DNA of 64,000 bases from Aureimonas phyllosphaerae (GTDB lineage: Bacteria; Pseudomonadota; Alphaproteobacteria; Rhizobiales; Rhizobiaceae). The notes under the pieces were generated by a model. The model saw only the letters and a list, made by a program, of their open reading frames with translations. It was not told the DNA's origin and did no database searches. Numbering within the stretch: the first letter of the stretch is position 1; every line of letters begins with the position of its first letter. The DNA is taken from contig NZ_FOOA01000006.1 in the NCBI RefSeq assembly GCF_900113065.1, positions 124,001 through 188,000 on the forward strand, in the 5' to 3' direction. This document shows positions 18,320 through 27,503 of the stretch, piece after piece. A program made the position numbers and the translations under genes.

Positions 18320-20320
18320 TCATACTGCTTCGACGGCGGCCTCGACCTTGGTCTCGTCGGTCACGTTGGGGGCGGCGTGCGTCTCCGGCGCCGGCACGTG
18401 CATCGCCTGACCGGACATGTCGAGCGCGGCGGCGAGCGCTCCGTTCAGCGTCGTCACCAGAGCGTCGGCATGGACGCGGCGCTTCAGTTCCTGCAGCATC
18501 GCCGGGTCGCGCTGACGCCAGATGCCGATCAGAATGCGCGCGCGCGGTGCGAAACGGTGAACGCGCCGAACGGCCTGCCTCAGGTGCACCGTGGACAGGG
18601 GCTCCACGAAGGACAGGCAGACCAGCGCGACGCCCTTGGCATCCTCGCGGCTCGGCGGGTTCTGGATCAGCGAGGCGAGGCTGACCGCCTCCGCCCGAAG
18701 ACCGTGGCGGGTGAGGACCTGCGCGAGCATGGCGGTGACGGCGCCGTCGAGCGCGTTCGAGCCGGACAGGCAGACGACGGGCCGGTCGCCGCGCCAGGCC
18801 GGCGCCAGATCCTGCTGGCGCTGGACGATGCGCGTGACCTCCTGATCGGGACCCGCCGCATCGACGGCCGCGGCGGCTTCCGCCGACATCGCCTTCTTGC
18901 CGCGCCGGCCGCCGAGGGCCGAGGTTCGCACGGACTTCAAGCCTTCGACGAGTTCGAGCGTCGAGCGCTGGAGCGTTTCCAGCCGCTCGCCTTCGACCGC
19001 AAAGCGCGCGACGTCCTCATGGGCTATGCGCAGCCCCTCGAGCGCCACCTCGTCGTAATAGGTCGCAAGCTCGCGCTGGCGCAGGAAGTCGTGCGCCTGG
19101 TCGATCGCCTCGTCGGGCGCGCCGGCCAGCATGCGTTGGTAGAAGATCTGCGGCGGCGACAGCGCTGGCCGGTCGCCGAACATGACGTCGATGAAGGCAA
19201 GGCGCGGCACGTGCCGGCCCATGACCACGAGACAGATGGTCAGGGGGGTGGCGAGGATCAGGCCGACCGGTCCCCAGAGGAAGGCCCAGATCGTCGCGGC
19301 GAGCAGGATGGCGACCGGCGACAGGCCGGTCGAATGCCCGTAGAGCACCGGCTCCACGACGTTGGAAAGGATCGTTTCGGCGCCGAGATAGAGGACGGCG
19401 GTCCAGATCACCATCGACCAGCCGGGATCGACCGCGAAGGCGAGCAGCATCGGCAGGCCCGCGCCGACGAAGCCGCCGACATATGGGATGAAGCGCAGGA
19501 TGCCGCCGAGAATGCCCCAGAGCGCCGGGCTCGGCACGCCGAGGAGCCAGAGGCCGAGCGCCGTCACGACGCCGAAGGCGGCGTTCACGCCGAGCTGGAA
19601 CAGGAGGAGCTTCGACAGGCGGCGCGCGGCGTCGTCGATCGCGGCCGTGGTCTGCTGGAGATCGTCGGTGCCGGCGAGGCGGATGAAACGGTTCCGGAGA
19701 TCCTCGCGCTGCAGGAGAATGAAGATCGCGAAGATGATCACGACGCCGAAGGTCGCAAGCGGCTGGAGGAGCGGCAGGGCGATGGCACCGATCGTGTCGA
19801 AGAGGGAGGTCTCGTTCTCGACCGTCACCGGGATCGGGCGCGGCGCGGGGGGGCCGTCGGCGCCGTTGCCCCGCGTCGTCTCGGCGGGCGCCGCGAGGTG
19901 CTGGATGTCGGCCGCCATCTCCTCGAGCGCGACGGCGGCCCGGCTGAACGGGCCGTTGCCGCTGGCCTGCGCGGAGGCCGACAGCGATTGCAGTTTCTCC
20001 TGGACCGTCAGGCGGTAGGATGGGATCTCGCCGACCAGCGAGGTGATCTGCAGCGCGATGATGAAGCCGAGGGCCACGATGGCGACGGTGGCGGCGAGGA
20101 TCGCGCCCGAGATCGCCAGCATGCGTGGCACGCGGCGGCGCTGCAGCCCGATCACGATCGGGGCGAGGATGAAGGCGAGGAGAATGCCGAGGGCGAAGGG
20201 CACGAAGATCTCGCGCCCGAGCGTCAGAATCGCGGCGATCGACAGCGTCAGGACGCCGATCGCCAGCGCCGTGAACAAGGGCAAGGCGCGACGCAGCATC
20301 TGCGAAGTGACGATATCCAA
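18320..20320 (-). CDS. AI-2E family transporter with long soluble C-terminal region
   Basis: 666 residues. Residues about 1-370 form the PerM/AI-2E-family membrane region: helices at 13-32, 36-58, 66-92, 185-203 and several between 235 and 370, with the family stretch ILGGILRFIPYVGGFVGAG (272-290) and AETILSNVVEPVLYGHSTGL. Members export small molecules or act as Na+/H+ antiporters; a role in AI-2 uptake is not general. Unusual is the soluble region 380-666: a helical linker (385-465), then about 510-630 with a Rossmann-like alternation (RPVVCLSGSNALDGAV, GVALVCLSFVEPL, ARILIGIWR) resembling B12-binding-like folds. I know similarly long versions from rhizobial proteins. It is divergent from the small-protein gene at 20548. 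Confidence 0.85.
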   Translation of the reverse strand: MDIVTSQMLRRALPLFTALAIGVLTLSIAAILTLGREIFVPFALGILLAFILAPIVIGLQRRRVPRMLAISGAILAATVAIVALGFIIALQITSLVGEIPSYRLTVQEKLQSLSASAQASGNGPFSRAAVALEEMAADIQHLAAPAETTRGNGADGPPAPRPIPVTVENETSLFDTIGAIALPLLQPLATFGVVIIFAIFILLQREDLRNRFIRLAGTDDLQQTTAAIDDAARRLSKLLLFQLGVNAAFGVVTALGLWLLGVPSPALWGILGGILRFIPYVGGFVGAGLPMLLAFAVDPGWSMVIWTAVLYLGAETILSNVVEPVLYGHSTGLSPVAILLAATIWAFLWGPVGLILATPLTICLVVMGRHVPRLAFIDVMFGDRPALSPPQIFYQRMLAGAPDEAIDQAHDFLRQRELATYYDEVALEGLRIAHEDVARFAVEGERLETLQRSTLELVEGLKSVRTSALGGRRGKKAMSAEAAAAVDAAGPDQEVTRIVQRQQDLAPAWRGDRPVVCLSGSNALDGAVTAMLAQVLTRHGLRAEAVSLASLIQNPPSREDAKGVALVCLSFVEPLSTVHLRQAVRRVHRFAPRARILIGIWRQRDPAMLQELKRRVHADALVTTLNGALAAALDMSGQAMHVPAPETHAAPNVTDETKVEAAVEAV

Positions 20321-20405
20321 CGCTTCACGCTCCCCAGCCGCGCCGGACCCGTGCGACGCGAACCGTGAGGAATGCCGCGTCTCTCGATAGGTTCCCGCCT
20401 CCCAC

Positions 20406-20461
20406 TCTAATCGGTTTAGAATGGCTGACGGCCCCGATATGCGAAAATCGCATGGCTGACG
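20406..20461. promoter_or_regulatory. Dyads and direct repeats in the divergent promoter region
   Basis: Between the AI-2E-family gene and the small-protein gene lie: TCTAATCGGTTTAGA (15-base dyad, one mismatch, about 20406-20420), ATGCGA-AAA-TCGCAT (perfect dyad, about 20439-20453) and two copies of ATGGCTGACG (about 20421 and 20452). No other gene fits in this 227-base gap. These look like operator sites; the protein is unknown. Confidence 0.4.
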
Positions 20462-20547
20462 CGCCGAATCGACGCTTCAAGTCCGGAGGGCGAAGGCCCA
20501 TCTTCTGGTCATCGAAACGAGACAGACACCTTGAAAGGACGACCTCG

Positions 20548-20727
20548 ATGACCCCCCGCAACAACCGCACGCGCTCCTTCGGCCAGCGGATCCGCAGCAT
20601 GACCGAAGCTTTCGGTGGCATCGCTGCATGCGCGGCGGCGGCCGAGGCCGGCAAGCGTCCCTCGCGCGCGGCCCTCAAGGCTGCCGGCATCGAGCCGAAC
20701 GCCTTCGACGAGATCAAGCTCGGCTGA
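20548..20727 (+). CDS. Small conserved-type hypothetical protein, 59 residues
   Basis: ATG 20548 has AAAGGA about eight bases upstream and the gene ends 30 bases before a strong terminator, so it is a complete transcription unit. The product is basic at the N-terminus (NNRTRSFGQRIRS) and alanine-rich in the middle (FGGIAACAAAAEAGKRPSRA), ending AGIEPNAFDEIKLG. No membrane helix or known domain. I believe similar short proteins occur in Rhizobiales, but the function is unknown; a small regulatory or DNA/RNA-associated protein is possible. Confidence 0.7.
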   Translation: MTPRNNRTRSFGQRIRSMTEAFGGIAACAAAAEAGKRPSRAALKAAGIEPNAFDEIKLG

Positions 20728-20756
20728 CGGCCGAAACCTTAACGACCCATGCATGA

Positions 20757-20790
20757 AAAGGGCGGCTTCCTCGCGGAAGCCGCCCTTTTT
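20757..20790. terminator. Bidirectional rho-independent terminator
   Basis: GGGCGGCTTCC pairs perfectly with GGAAGCCGCCC around the loop TCGC, with an A run on one side and TTTTT on the other. It sits between the convergent small-protein gene and tctA and can serve both. Confidence 0.9.
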
Positions 20791-20813
20791 CGTTCGCTCC
20801 GTGCGAGGCCCGG

Positions 20814-22424
20814 TCAGTCCTCGTCGGCCGCCATCTGCGACAGGATCTGGCCGCGACCGCGAGCGCGCAGGATCATCGGCACCACGAGGGCGAGCACCGC
20901 GAGCGTCAGGAGCGCGACGGCGAGCCAGGAGTGGACGAGGATCGTCGGATCGCCCTGGCTGATGGCGAGCGCGCGGCGCAGTTGCTGCTCGGCCATCGGC
21001 CCGAGGATCAGGCCGACCACGACGGGAGCGATCGGATAGCCGAAGCGGCGCAGCATGTAGCCCATCAGGCCGAAGAGCAGCAGCATGCCGAGCTCGACCG
21101 GCGAGGGGTTGGCGCCGATGCAGCCGAGCGTCGCGAAGACGAGGATGCCGGCATAGAGCCAGGGGCGGGGGATCGTGAGGAGCCGCACCCAGAGGCCGAT
21201 CAGCGGCAGGTTCAGCACCACCAGCATCAGGTTGGCGATGAGGAGGCTGGCGACGAGGCCCCAGACGATCTGCGGCGAGGTGATGAAGAGGAGCGGGCCC
21301 GGCTGGAGGCCGAACTGCTGGAAGGCGGCCAGCATGATCGCGGCGGTCGCCGAGGTCGGCAGGCCGAGCGTCAGGAGCGGCACGAGCGTCCCGGCGGCCG
21401 AGGCATTGTTGGCGGCCTCGGGACCCGCGACGCCCTCGATCGCGCCGTTGCCGAACTCTTCCGGGTATTTCGTGAGGTTCTTCTCCATCGAATAGGAGAG
21501 GAAGGTGCCGATCTCGGCGCCGCCGGCCGGCATCGCGCCGATCGGGAAGCCGACCGCGGTGCCGCGCAGCCACGGCTTCCACGAGCGCTTCCAGTCCTCC
21601 TTGGTCATCCAGAGCGAACCCTTCACCGCCTCGATCGTGTCGGGCGTGCGGGTCGCGGCGGCCGCCACCACGAGGCACTCGCCGATGGCGAACAGCGCGA
21701 CGGCGAGCGTCGTCACCTCGATGCCGTCGAGGAGGTTGGCCGAGATGCCGCCGAAGAAGCTGGCGAGCGCGGCCCAGAGCCCGTGCATGGAGGCGGCGGG
21801 GTCGGCGGCCATGCCCTGGAAAACTTGAGCGATCGGGGTCAGCGTCAGGCGCGCCTGGCCGGTCTGGAGGTCGATGCCGACAAGGCCGAGCGTCAGGCCG
21901 ACGACGAGCGCCGTCAGGCCGCGCAGCGCCGAATCGCCGAAGGCCGCCGAGACGGTGACGAAGGCGAGCAGCATCAGCGCGAAGTATTCGGCGGGGCCGA
22001 ACGAGAGCGCAAAGGAGACGATGACGGGCGCGAGGAAGGCGAGGCCGAGCGTCGCGATCAGGCCGGCCACGAAGGAGCCGATCGCGGCCGTCGCGAGAGC
22101 CGGTCCGCCGCGGCCCTTGCGGGCCATCTTGTTGCCCTCGAGCGCCGTGATGATCGAGGCGCTTTCGCCCGGCGTGTTGAGGAGGATCGAGGTCGTCGAC
22201 CCGCCGTACATGCCGCCGTAGTAGATGCCCGCGAACATGATGAGCGAGCCCGCGGCATCGAGCTGGTAGGTGACCGGCAGGAGCAGCGCGACGGTGAGCG
22301 CCGGCCCGATGCCCGGCAGGACGCCGACCGCGGTGCCGAGCGTCACGCCGATCAGCGCGTAGAGGAGGTTCATCGGCTGGGCGGCGGTCGCCAGGCCCTG
22401 ACCGAGAAGCGCGAAGGTATCCAT
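20814..22424 (-). CDS. tctA: Tripartite tricarboxylate transporter, large membrane subunit
   Basis: Inner-membrane carrier of about 536 residues and some twelve helices; with TctB and the periplasmic TctC it imports carboxylates by ion symport. Family signatures: [23 protein letters not shown] (about 21-43), [20 protein letters not shown] (about 65-84) and the second-half glycine motif [20 protein letters not shown] (about 287-306). The start is taken as ATG 22424 ([10 protein letters not shown]), matching the family; a TTG three codons upstream is also open. Last gene of tctC-tctB-tctA and followed by a terminator. Confidence 0.94.
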   Translation of the reverse strand: MDTFALLGQGLATAAQPMNLLYALIGVTLGTAVGVLPGIGPALTVALLLPVTYQLDAAGSLIMFAGIYYGGMYGGSTTSILLNTPGESASIITALEGNKMARKGRGGPALATAAIGSFVAGLIATLGLAFLAPVIVSFALSFGPAEYFALMLLAFVTVSAAFGDSALRGLTALVVGLTLGLVGIDLQTGQARLTLTPIAQVFQGMAADPAASMHGLWAALASFFGGISANLLDGIEVTTLAVALFAIGECLVVAAAATRTPDTIEAVKGSLWMTKEDWKRSWKPWLRGTAVGFPIGAMPAGGAEIGTFLSYSMEKNLTKYPEEFGNGAIEGVAGPEAANNASAAGTLVPLLTLGLPTSATAAIMLAAFQQFGLQPGPLLFITSPQIVWGLVASLLIANLMLVVLNLPLIGLWVRLLTIPRPWLYAGILVFATLGCIGANPSPVELGMLLLFGLMGYMLRRFGYPIAPVVVGLILGPMAEQQLRRALAISQGDPTILVHSWLAVALLTLAVLALVVPMILRARGRGQILSQMAADED

Positions 22425-22522
22425 CGCTGGCAACCCATGGTTCGAGCGGGCGCGGGCCGATCCGTCGGGAGGCGCGCGCTGGAGGGGAGAAGCCTTCGGC
22501 GCCGGGCCGGAGGCGAAGAGGC

Positions 22523-23011
22523 TCAGCCGAACAGGCGTTCCAGCGGGCCGGCCGGCAGTGCGAGGTTCAGGACCTTCGTGAACATCAGCCAGATCGCGAG
22601 GCTCAGGAGGATGCCGACCGGGATCGACACGTAGAGCTTGCGCTTGCCGAAGGCCCGCGCGGTCGCCGCGAAGAGGAGGCCCGTGGCGATCGAGAAGCCG
22701 GCGGTGGTCAGGAGCAGGAGCTGGGCCGCCAGCCCGCCGACGATCCAGACGATCGGGGCGAACTCGTCATGGTCGCGCTCGGGAAAGTCGCCGCGCCACG
22801 CCTCGACCATGGTCCAGCCGGACAGGCCGAGGAGCGCGAACCCGATCAGGGTCGGAAAGGTCGCCGGCCCGATGCGGGCATAGGCGCCGCCGCCGATCTG
22901 GCTGGCGTCGAGCAGCACGAGGAGGCCGATGATCCCCAGCCCCAAGCCGATGGCAAACGCCGCCCGGTCGGGGCGGCGTTCGGTCGGCACGTGGTCCGAC
23001 GGGGCGCTCAT
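22523..23011 (-). CDS. tctB: Tripartite tricarboxylate transporter, small membrane subunit
   Basis: 162 residues with about four transmembrane helices (about 19-36, 48-66, 87-122, 128-148), the normal size and layout for TctB, the accessory membrane partner of TctA. Its ATG shares one base with the tctC stop (TAATG), so translation is coupled. About 98 bases separate it from tctA. Confidence 0.9.
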   Translation of the reverse strand: MSAPSDHVPTERRPDRAAFAIGLGLGIIGLLVLLDASQIGGGAYARIGPATFPTLIGFALLGLSGWTMVEAWRGDFPERDHDEFAPIVWIVGGLAAQLLLLTTAGFSIATGLLFAATARAFGKRKLYVSIPVGILLSLAIWLMFTKVLNLALPAGPLERLFG

Positions 23012-23961
23012 TACTGGACGAGGCCGATCGCGGTGAGGACTTCCTTGGTGTCCTCAATGTTCTTGGCGAGCTCGGTCTTGAAGGCGTCGCCGGCGAGGAA
23101 CGTGTTCTGCCAGTTGTTGCGCTCGAGGACCGCCTTCCATTCGGGGCTGTCGACCATCTTCTGCATGTTGGCGATGGTGGCGGCCTGCTCGTCGGCCGTG
23201 AGGCCCGGCGCGCCGGCGACCATACGCCAGTTCTGCAGCTCCATGTCGATGCCGGCTTCCTTCAGCGTCGGCGCCTCGGAGCCCGGCACCCGCTGGCCGC
23301 CCGTCGTGGCGAGAAGACGGAGCGTGCCGGCCTTCACTTGGCTCTCGAACTCGCCGTAGCCGGAGATGCCGGCCGCGACCTGCTGGCCGAGGATGGCCGC
23401 GAGGGCCTCGCCGCCGCCGGAGAACGCGATGTAGTTGATCGCCTTCGGGTCGGCGCCGACGGCCTGCGCGAGGAGGCCGGCCGCGATGTGGTCGGTGCCG
23501 CCGGCCGAGCCGCCGGCGATCGCCACGGCGCCTGGGTTCTCCTTCATCGCCTTCGCGAGGTCGGCGATGGTCTGGTAGGGCGAGGACGCCGGGACCACGA
23601 TGGCCTCGTCCTCGCCGGTGAGGCGGGCAAGCGGCGTCACCTGGTCGAGCGTGACCGGCGACTTGTTGGTGAGGATCGCGCCGACCATCACGTAGCCGCC
23701 GACGAGCAGCGCGTTCGGGTTGCCGGACTTCGTCGAGACGAACTGCGCGAGACCGATCGTGCCGCCGGCGCCCGGAACGTTGACGACCTGCACGTTGCTG
23801 GCGAGCTTGGTCTCCTGCAGGACGTTCTGCATGGCGCGGGCGGTCTGGTCCCAGCCGCCGCCGGGCGAGGCCGGGGCCATGATCTCGTAGGCGGGCGCCT
23901 GGGCGAAGGCGCTGGTGGAGACGAGAAGCGCGGCGAGCGCGCCGAAGATGATCGACTTCAT
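23011..23961 (-). CDS. tctC: Tripartite tricarboxylate transporter substrate-binding protein
   Basis: Periplasmic receptor, 316 residues, with a signal peptide ending at STSAFAQA (about 22). It shows the TctC/Bug features [15 protein letters not shown] (ligand-binding loop, about 32-46) and [15 protein letters not shown] (about 60-74). Members bind citrate, other carboxylates or amides; the ligand is not predictable here. The strong ribosome site GGGAGGATCC lies before ATG 23961. The upstream gap to the sensor gene (about 245 bases) carries a tandem repeat that may bind TctD. Confidence 0.93.
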   Translation of the reverse strand: MKSIIFGALAALLVSTSAFAQAPAYEIMAPASPGGGWDQTARAMQNVLQETKLASNVQVVNVPGAGGTIGLAQFVSTKSGNPNALLVGGYVMVGAILTNKSPVTLDQVTPLARLTGEDEAIVVPASSPYQTIADLAKAMKENPGAVAIAGGSAGGTDHIAAGLLAQAVGADPKAINYIAFSGGGEALAAILGQQVAAGISGYGEFESQVKAGTLRLLATTGGQRVPGSEAPTLKEAGIDMELQNWRMVAGAPGLTADEQAATIANMQKMVDSPEWKAVLERNNWQNTFLAGDAFKTELAKNIEDTKEVLTAIGLVQ

Positions 23962-24172
23962 GGCTGGATCCTCCCTGGTGGCGACGCTTCCATCGCGTCG
24001 TCCTGCAAAACCTTCACGATGGTCGCGGGGAGAGTGGCGGCGCGCGTCGGCTGCCCAGAAAGACCGTCTTGCCCCTCCAGGCCGTCCGGTCGATGGGCGA
24101 GAGCTTCTTGAAAGCCCGCCCACGGTCGCATCCAGCCTCCCCGGCCGTCTGGAAACATCCTAACAAAGGGTT

Positions 24173-24190
24173 CCTGTCAAAAACCTGTCA
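24173..24190. promoter_or_regulatory. Tandem CCTGTCA direct repeat upstream of tctC (TctD or PhoB-type site)
   Basis: CCTGTCA-AAAA-CCTGTCA: two identical 7-mers, 11 bases apart start to start, the geometry used by OmpR/PhoB-family regulators; it is also close to the E. coli Pho box (CTGTCAT repeats with a 4-base spacer). On the minus strand the repeat contains TTGACA, a possible -35 for tctC transcription. It lies 212-229 bases before the tctC start. A TctD site is the likelier reading because tctD is two genes away. Confidence 0.5.
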
Positions 24191-24205
24191 CGAAGCCAGC
24201 CTGCC

Positions 24206-26659
24206 TTATTGCGGTGCAACGATCTCCATCCAGGTGTCCAGAAACCGGGCACGGCGCTGGCGGTCGAGCCCGACGAGGAGGGAGGGGCCGAGCGGCACCG
24301 GTTGCACGGCACCGCGACCGCGCGCCGCGATGCGCTCGGCCGTCCAGCTTCCTTGCGTCCCCGGCACCACGGCGCCGAGTGCGGCGGGACCGGCAAGGAT
24401 CGACTGGCCTTCGTCGGACAGCGCGAACTCGAGGAAGGCTTCGCCGAGATCGGCGCGCTGCGCCCCGACCGGCACGAACATCGAGCGGGTCACGACGAGC
24501 ACGTAGTCGTCGGGCACCACGATGCCGATGCGCGCGCCCGCCGCCTGGCGCGCAAAGGCGTAGGAGCCGAGGACGTTGTAGCCGAGCGCGAGATCGCCGC
24601 GCTCGATGCCATCGAGGATCGCAGGGCTCGCCCCGGACAGGCGCACACCCGCTCGGCCGAAGGCGCTGGCGAGGCGCCAGAAATAGGACGATACCGACTG
24701 GTCCTGCGCTGCCAGCATGTAGCCGACGCCCGAGCGCGCGACGTCGTAGGTGGCGATCTTGCCGGCGAGCCGCACGGCCTGCTTTTCGAGAAGCTCGGCG
24801 AGTTCCAGATGGCTGCGCGGCACCTCGTTCTCGGCGAGGATGTCGGGATTGTAGACGATCACCGCCGGCTCGAAGGAGAAGCCGAACAGCTCGGAGCGCC
24901 ACTGCGCCCAGCCGGGGAGATTGGCAGCGCCCGCAAGGTTCAAGGGCTGCGCGAAGCCGTCGTTGACGAGCTTGACCTGAAGGTCGGAGGCCGAGCTGAT
25001 CATCACGTCCGGCGGCGGGCGGGATCCGGAGGCGAAGGCTTCGAAGATGGCGAGCGTCTCGCCCTCCTCGTAGGTGACGGTGACGTCGGGCCGGAGCGCC
25101 TGGAAGCCGCGCACGAGATGGGCGAAAAGGCCCGTGTCGGTGGCGCCGAGGATCTGGAGGCGCGTCTCGCCGGAGCCGTCCGGCGCGGGGTAGACGACTT
25201 CGGTGGCGCCCGCGCCGCCCGCCGGCAGCAGGAGAAGCGCCAGAAGCGCCAGCGAGGCGAGCGCCTTGACGCCCTGCGAAGGCGAGCGGACCGGAACGCG
25301 CGGCAGCACGAGCCGGACGAGCAGCCCGCCGCCCGGCCGGTCCTGGAGGTCGATGCGTCCGCGCTGGGCCTCGACCGCGCGGCGCACGATCGCAAGGCCA
25401 AGCCCCGAGCCGTTGGTGCCGCTCGATGCCGCGCCGCGCCGGAAGCGCTGGAACACCGCCTCGCGCTCTTCGATCGCGATCCCCGGACCCCGGTCAGCGA
25501 CGTCGATCCCGACCGATCCGTCGGCGCGCGCCGCGACCGCGATCTCCACCGGGCCGCGGCTGTAGGTGAGGGCGTTGTCGACGAGGTTGCGGAGCATCTC
25601 GCGCAGGACCACGCGGTCGGCCCCGAGCGTGGCCTCGGCCATGCCGGGCGCGATCGAGACGCGCACGCGGTCGGCGGTGTCGGGGTCGAGCCGGCGCACG
25701 ACCTCGTTCACCACGGCGCCGACCGGCGTCGCGCCCGCCGGCGTGGTGTCGAGCCGGTGCGAGATCGTCGCGTCCATCAGGAGCTGGGAGACGAGCTGGC
25801 TCGCCTGCACCGCCTCGTCGTGGATGCGCGCGACTTGGGTGCGCAGCGCCTCGGGGTCGCTCTCGCCGCGCGCCACCTCGGCCTGGAGGCGCAGCGAGGC
25901 GAGCGGCGTGCGCACCTCGTGTGCGGCTTCGGCGACGAGGGCCTCCAGGCGCTCGCGCGCCAGCGCCAGCCGGCCCATGAAATCGTTCAGCGCCCCGACC
26001 AACTGCACGGCCTCCTGCGGCACCGGCAGGTCGACGGGCGACAGGTTTTCCGGGGCGCGGGCGCGCAGGTGCCGCTCCAGCGACAGGAGCGGGCGGAAGG
26101 CGCGGCCGATGCCGAACCACAGGATCACCAGCGCCAGGAGGAGGAGCGCCACCACCGGCAGGAGCGCGTTCTGGAAGATCTCGCGGGCGAGCGCGCGCCG
26201 CTCACCGAGCGTTTCGGCGACGCGCACCGTCGCCCAGCCCGTGCCGGACGCGGTCGAGACGAGCCGCCCGGCGCTCGCCACGCGCACCGGCTCGCCGCGG
26301 TAGACGGCGTCGGCGAAGGTCGGCTCGCTGTCGTCCTCGGGGACGAGGCCCTCCGACAGGTCGGGATAGCCGGTGACGTTGGTGCCGTCCGGCGCTTCCA
26401 CCGCGTAGAAGATGCGGTCGCGGCCGGAGAACATCGAGAAGGAGGCGAGCGGCAGTTCCACCGTCACCTCGCCCTCCTCGAGCTGGACGGCGCCCGCGAT
26501 GATGAGAGCCGAGGCGCCGAGCAGGCTGTCGAAGGCGCGCTCGGACGCCCGCTCGGCATAGTCGCGGATGAAGGCGACGAGGACGAAGGCGGCGAGCAGC
26601 AGAAGAAGTGTCGCGGCGACCAGCACGCGACGCCGGATCGAGACCGTCCTATCCGCCAT
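24206..26659 (-). CDS. tctE: TctE-like sensor histidine kinase fused to a periplasmic binding-protein domain
   Basis: One uninterrupted frame of 817 residues. Kinase part: helix 11-31, periplasmic sensor about 32-163, helix 165-185, HAMP-like region, HisKA with AHEVRTP (His 247), HATPase with NLVDNAL and GSGLGLAIVRR, ending near 453. Then a third hydrophobic segment (about 465-486, LASLALLALLLLPAGGAGA, signal-peptide-like) and a 330-residue type II solute-binding domain (TEVVYPAPDGSG ... IVYNPDILAE ... LALGYNVLGSYAFAR) like iron/phosphonate ABC binding proteins, not TctC. The kinase start ATG 26659 overlaps tctD by 11 bases. An in-frame GTG at 25309 could start a separate binding protein, but it has no good ribosome site. 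Alternatively a stop was lost by mutation or sequencing error. Confidence 0.85.
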   Translation of the reverse strand: MADRTVSIRRRVLVAATLLLLLAAFVLVAFIRDYAERASERAFDSLLGASALIIAGAVQLEEGEVTVELPLASFSMFSGRDRIFYAVEAPDGTNVTGYPDLSEGLVPEDDSEPTFADAVYRGEPVRVASAGRLVSTASGTGWATVRVAETLGERRALAREIFQNALLPVVALLLLALVILWFGIGRAFRPLLSLERHLRARAPENLSPVDLPVPQEAVQLVGALNDFMGRLALARERLEALVAEAAHEVRTPLASLRLQAEVARGESDPEALRTQVARIHDEAVQASQLVSQLLMDATISHRLDTTPAGATPVGAVVNEVVRRLDPDTADRVRVSIAPGMAEATLGADRVVLREMLRNLVDNALTYSRGPVEIAVAARADGSVGIDVADRGPGIAIEEREAVFQRFRRGAASSGTNGSGLGLAIVRRAVEAQRGRIDLQDRPGGGLLVRLVLPRVPVRSPSQGVKALASLALLALLLLPAGGAGATEVVYPAPDGSGETRLQILGATDTGLFAHLVRGFQALRPDVTVTYEEGETLAIFEAFASGSRPPPDVMISSASDLQVKLVNDGFAQPLNLAGAANLPGWAQWRSELFGFSFEPAVIVYNPDILAENEVPRSHLELAELLEKQAVRLAGKIATYDVARSGVGYMLAAQDQSVSSYFWRLASAFGRAGVRLSGASPAILDGIERGDLALGYNVLGSYAFARQAAGARIGIVVPDDYVLVVTRSMFVPVGAQRADLGEAFLEFALSDEGQSILAGPAALGAVVPGTQGSWTAERIAARGRGAVQPVPLGPSLLVGLDRQRRARFLDTWMEIVAPQ

Positions 26660-27323
26660 CGCGCACCCGCGCGACATAGCCGGACCCGCGCACCGTCGCG
26701 ATCTCCAGGGCCGAGCCCTCCAGCTTGCGGCGCAGGCGCGAGACGTAGAGTTCGAGCGCGTTGATCGAGACCGCCTCGTCGAAGGAGAAGAGCTGCGCCA
26801 TCAGCTGCTCCTTGCCGACGACGACCCCGGGCCGCGACAGGAGGATCTCGAGCAGGCGGAACTCGCGCCGGCCGATGTCGAGCCGTTCGCCGCCCCGGCT
26901 CACCGCGTGGCCGGCGAGATCCACCGTCACGTCGCCGAAGGCCGAGACGCTGGTGGTCTGCCCGGCCGGGCGGCGCAGGAGCGCGCGCAGCCGGGCGTCG
27001 AGCTCGCGCAGGTCGAAGGGTTTGGTCAGGTAGTCGTCGGCGCCCTGGTCGAGGAGGCTGACCTTGTCGTCGATTTCGGAGCGCGCCGTCATCACGAGGA
27101 CGGGGACGCTGGAGCGCGCGCGGCGCAGCTGCGAGATTACCCAGAGCCCGTCGCGGCCGGGCAGCGTGAGGTCGAGGATCACCGCGTCGAACGTGTCGAG
27201 CCCGAAGGCCTCCACCGCGTCCTCGGCGCTCTTCACCCACTCCACCGCGTGGCCGGCCCCGCGCAGGTGGCGATTGACGGCATCGCCCAGTCCCTCGTTG
27301 TCCTCCACCAGGAGCATGCGCAT
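26649..27323 (-). CDS. tctD: OmpR/PhoB-family response regulator (TctD-like)
   Basis: 224 residues: receiver domain 1-115 with acidic VEDNE, phosphoacceptor Asp 51 (VILDLTLPGRDG), Thr in VLVMTARSE and Lys in YLTKPFDLREL; then a winged-helix DNA-binding domain with GRREFRLLEILLSRPGVVV and ELYVSRLRRKLEGSA. The start is ATG 27323, two codons before an alternative ATG. It lies first in the order tctD-tctE-(tctCBA), the usual arrangement for carboxylate-responsive control of the transporter. It is divergent from the SAF-domain oxidoreductase. Confidence 0.9.
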   Translation of the reverse strand: MRMLLVEDNEGLGDAVNRHLRGAGHAVEWVKSAEDAVEAFGLDTFDAVILDLTLPGRDGLWVISQLRRARSSVPVLVMTARSEIDDKVSLLDQGADDYLTKPFDLRELDARLRALLRRPAGQTTSVSAFGDVTVDLAGHAVSRGGERLDIGRREFRLLEILLSRPGVVVGKEQLMAQLFSFDEAVSINALELYVSRLRRKLEGSALEIATVRGSGYVARVRDGG

Positions 27324-27369
27324 GAAAGGCCGGTTCCGCCGCTCTAGAAGGTCGCAGAGGTCCGACCAT

Positions 27370-27384
27370 AGGGCCTCGGGCCCT
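27370..27384. promoter_or_regulatory. Perfect dyad between tctD and the SAF-domain oxidoreductase gene
   Basis: AGGGCC-TCG-GGCCCT within the 180-base divergent gap. It could be an operator for either gene; GC-rich dyads occur by chance in this genome, so support is weak. Confidence 0.25.
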
Positions 27385-27503
27385 CCTTGGAAACACAAGC
27401 GAAGACGTGACGTCGCGGCCGGTTGATTCCCCCGCCGCCCTGCCGCTATCGGTCGGAACCTCCAGCGCCCTCCATGCGGCGCGAATCGCAAAGGCGGGCT
27501 TTC

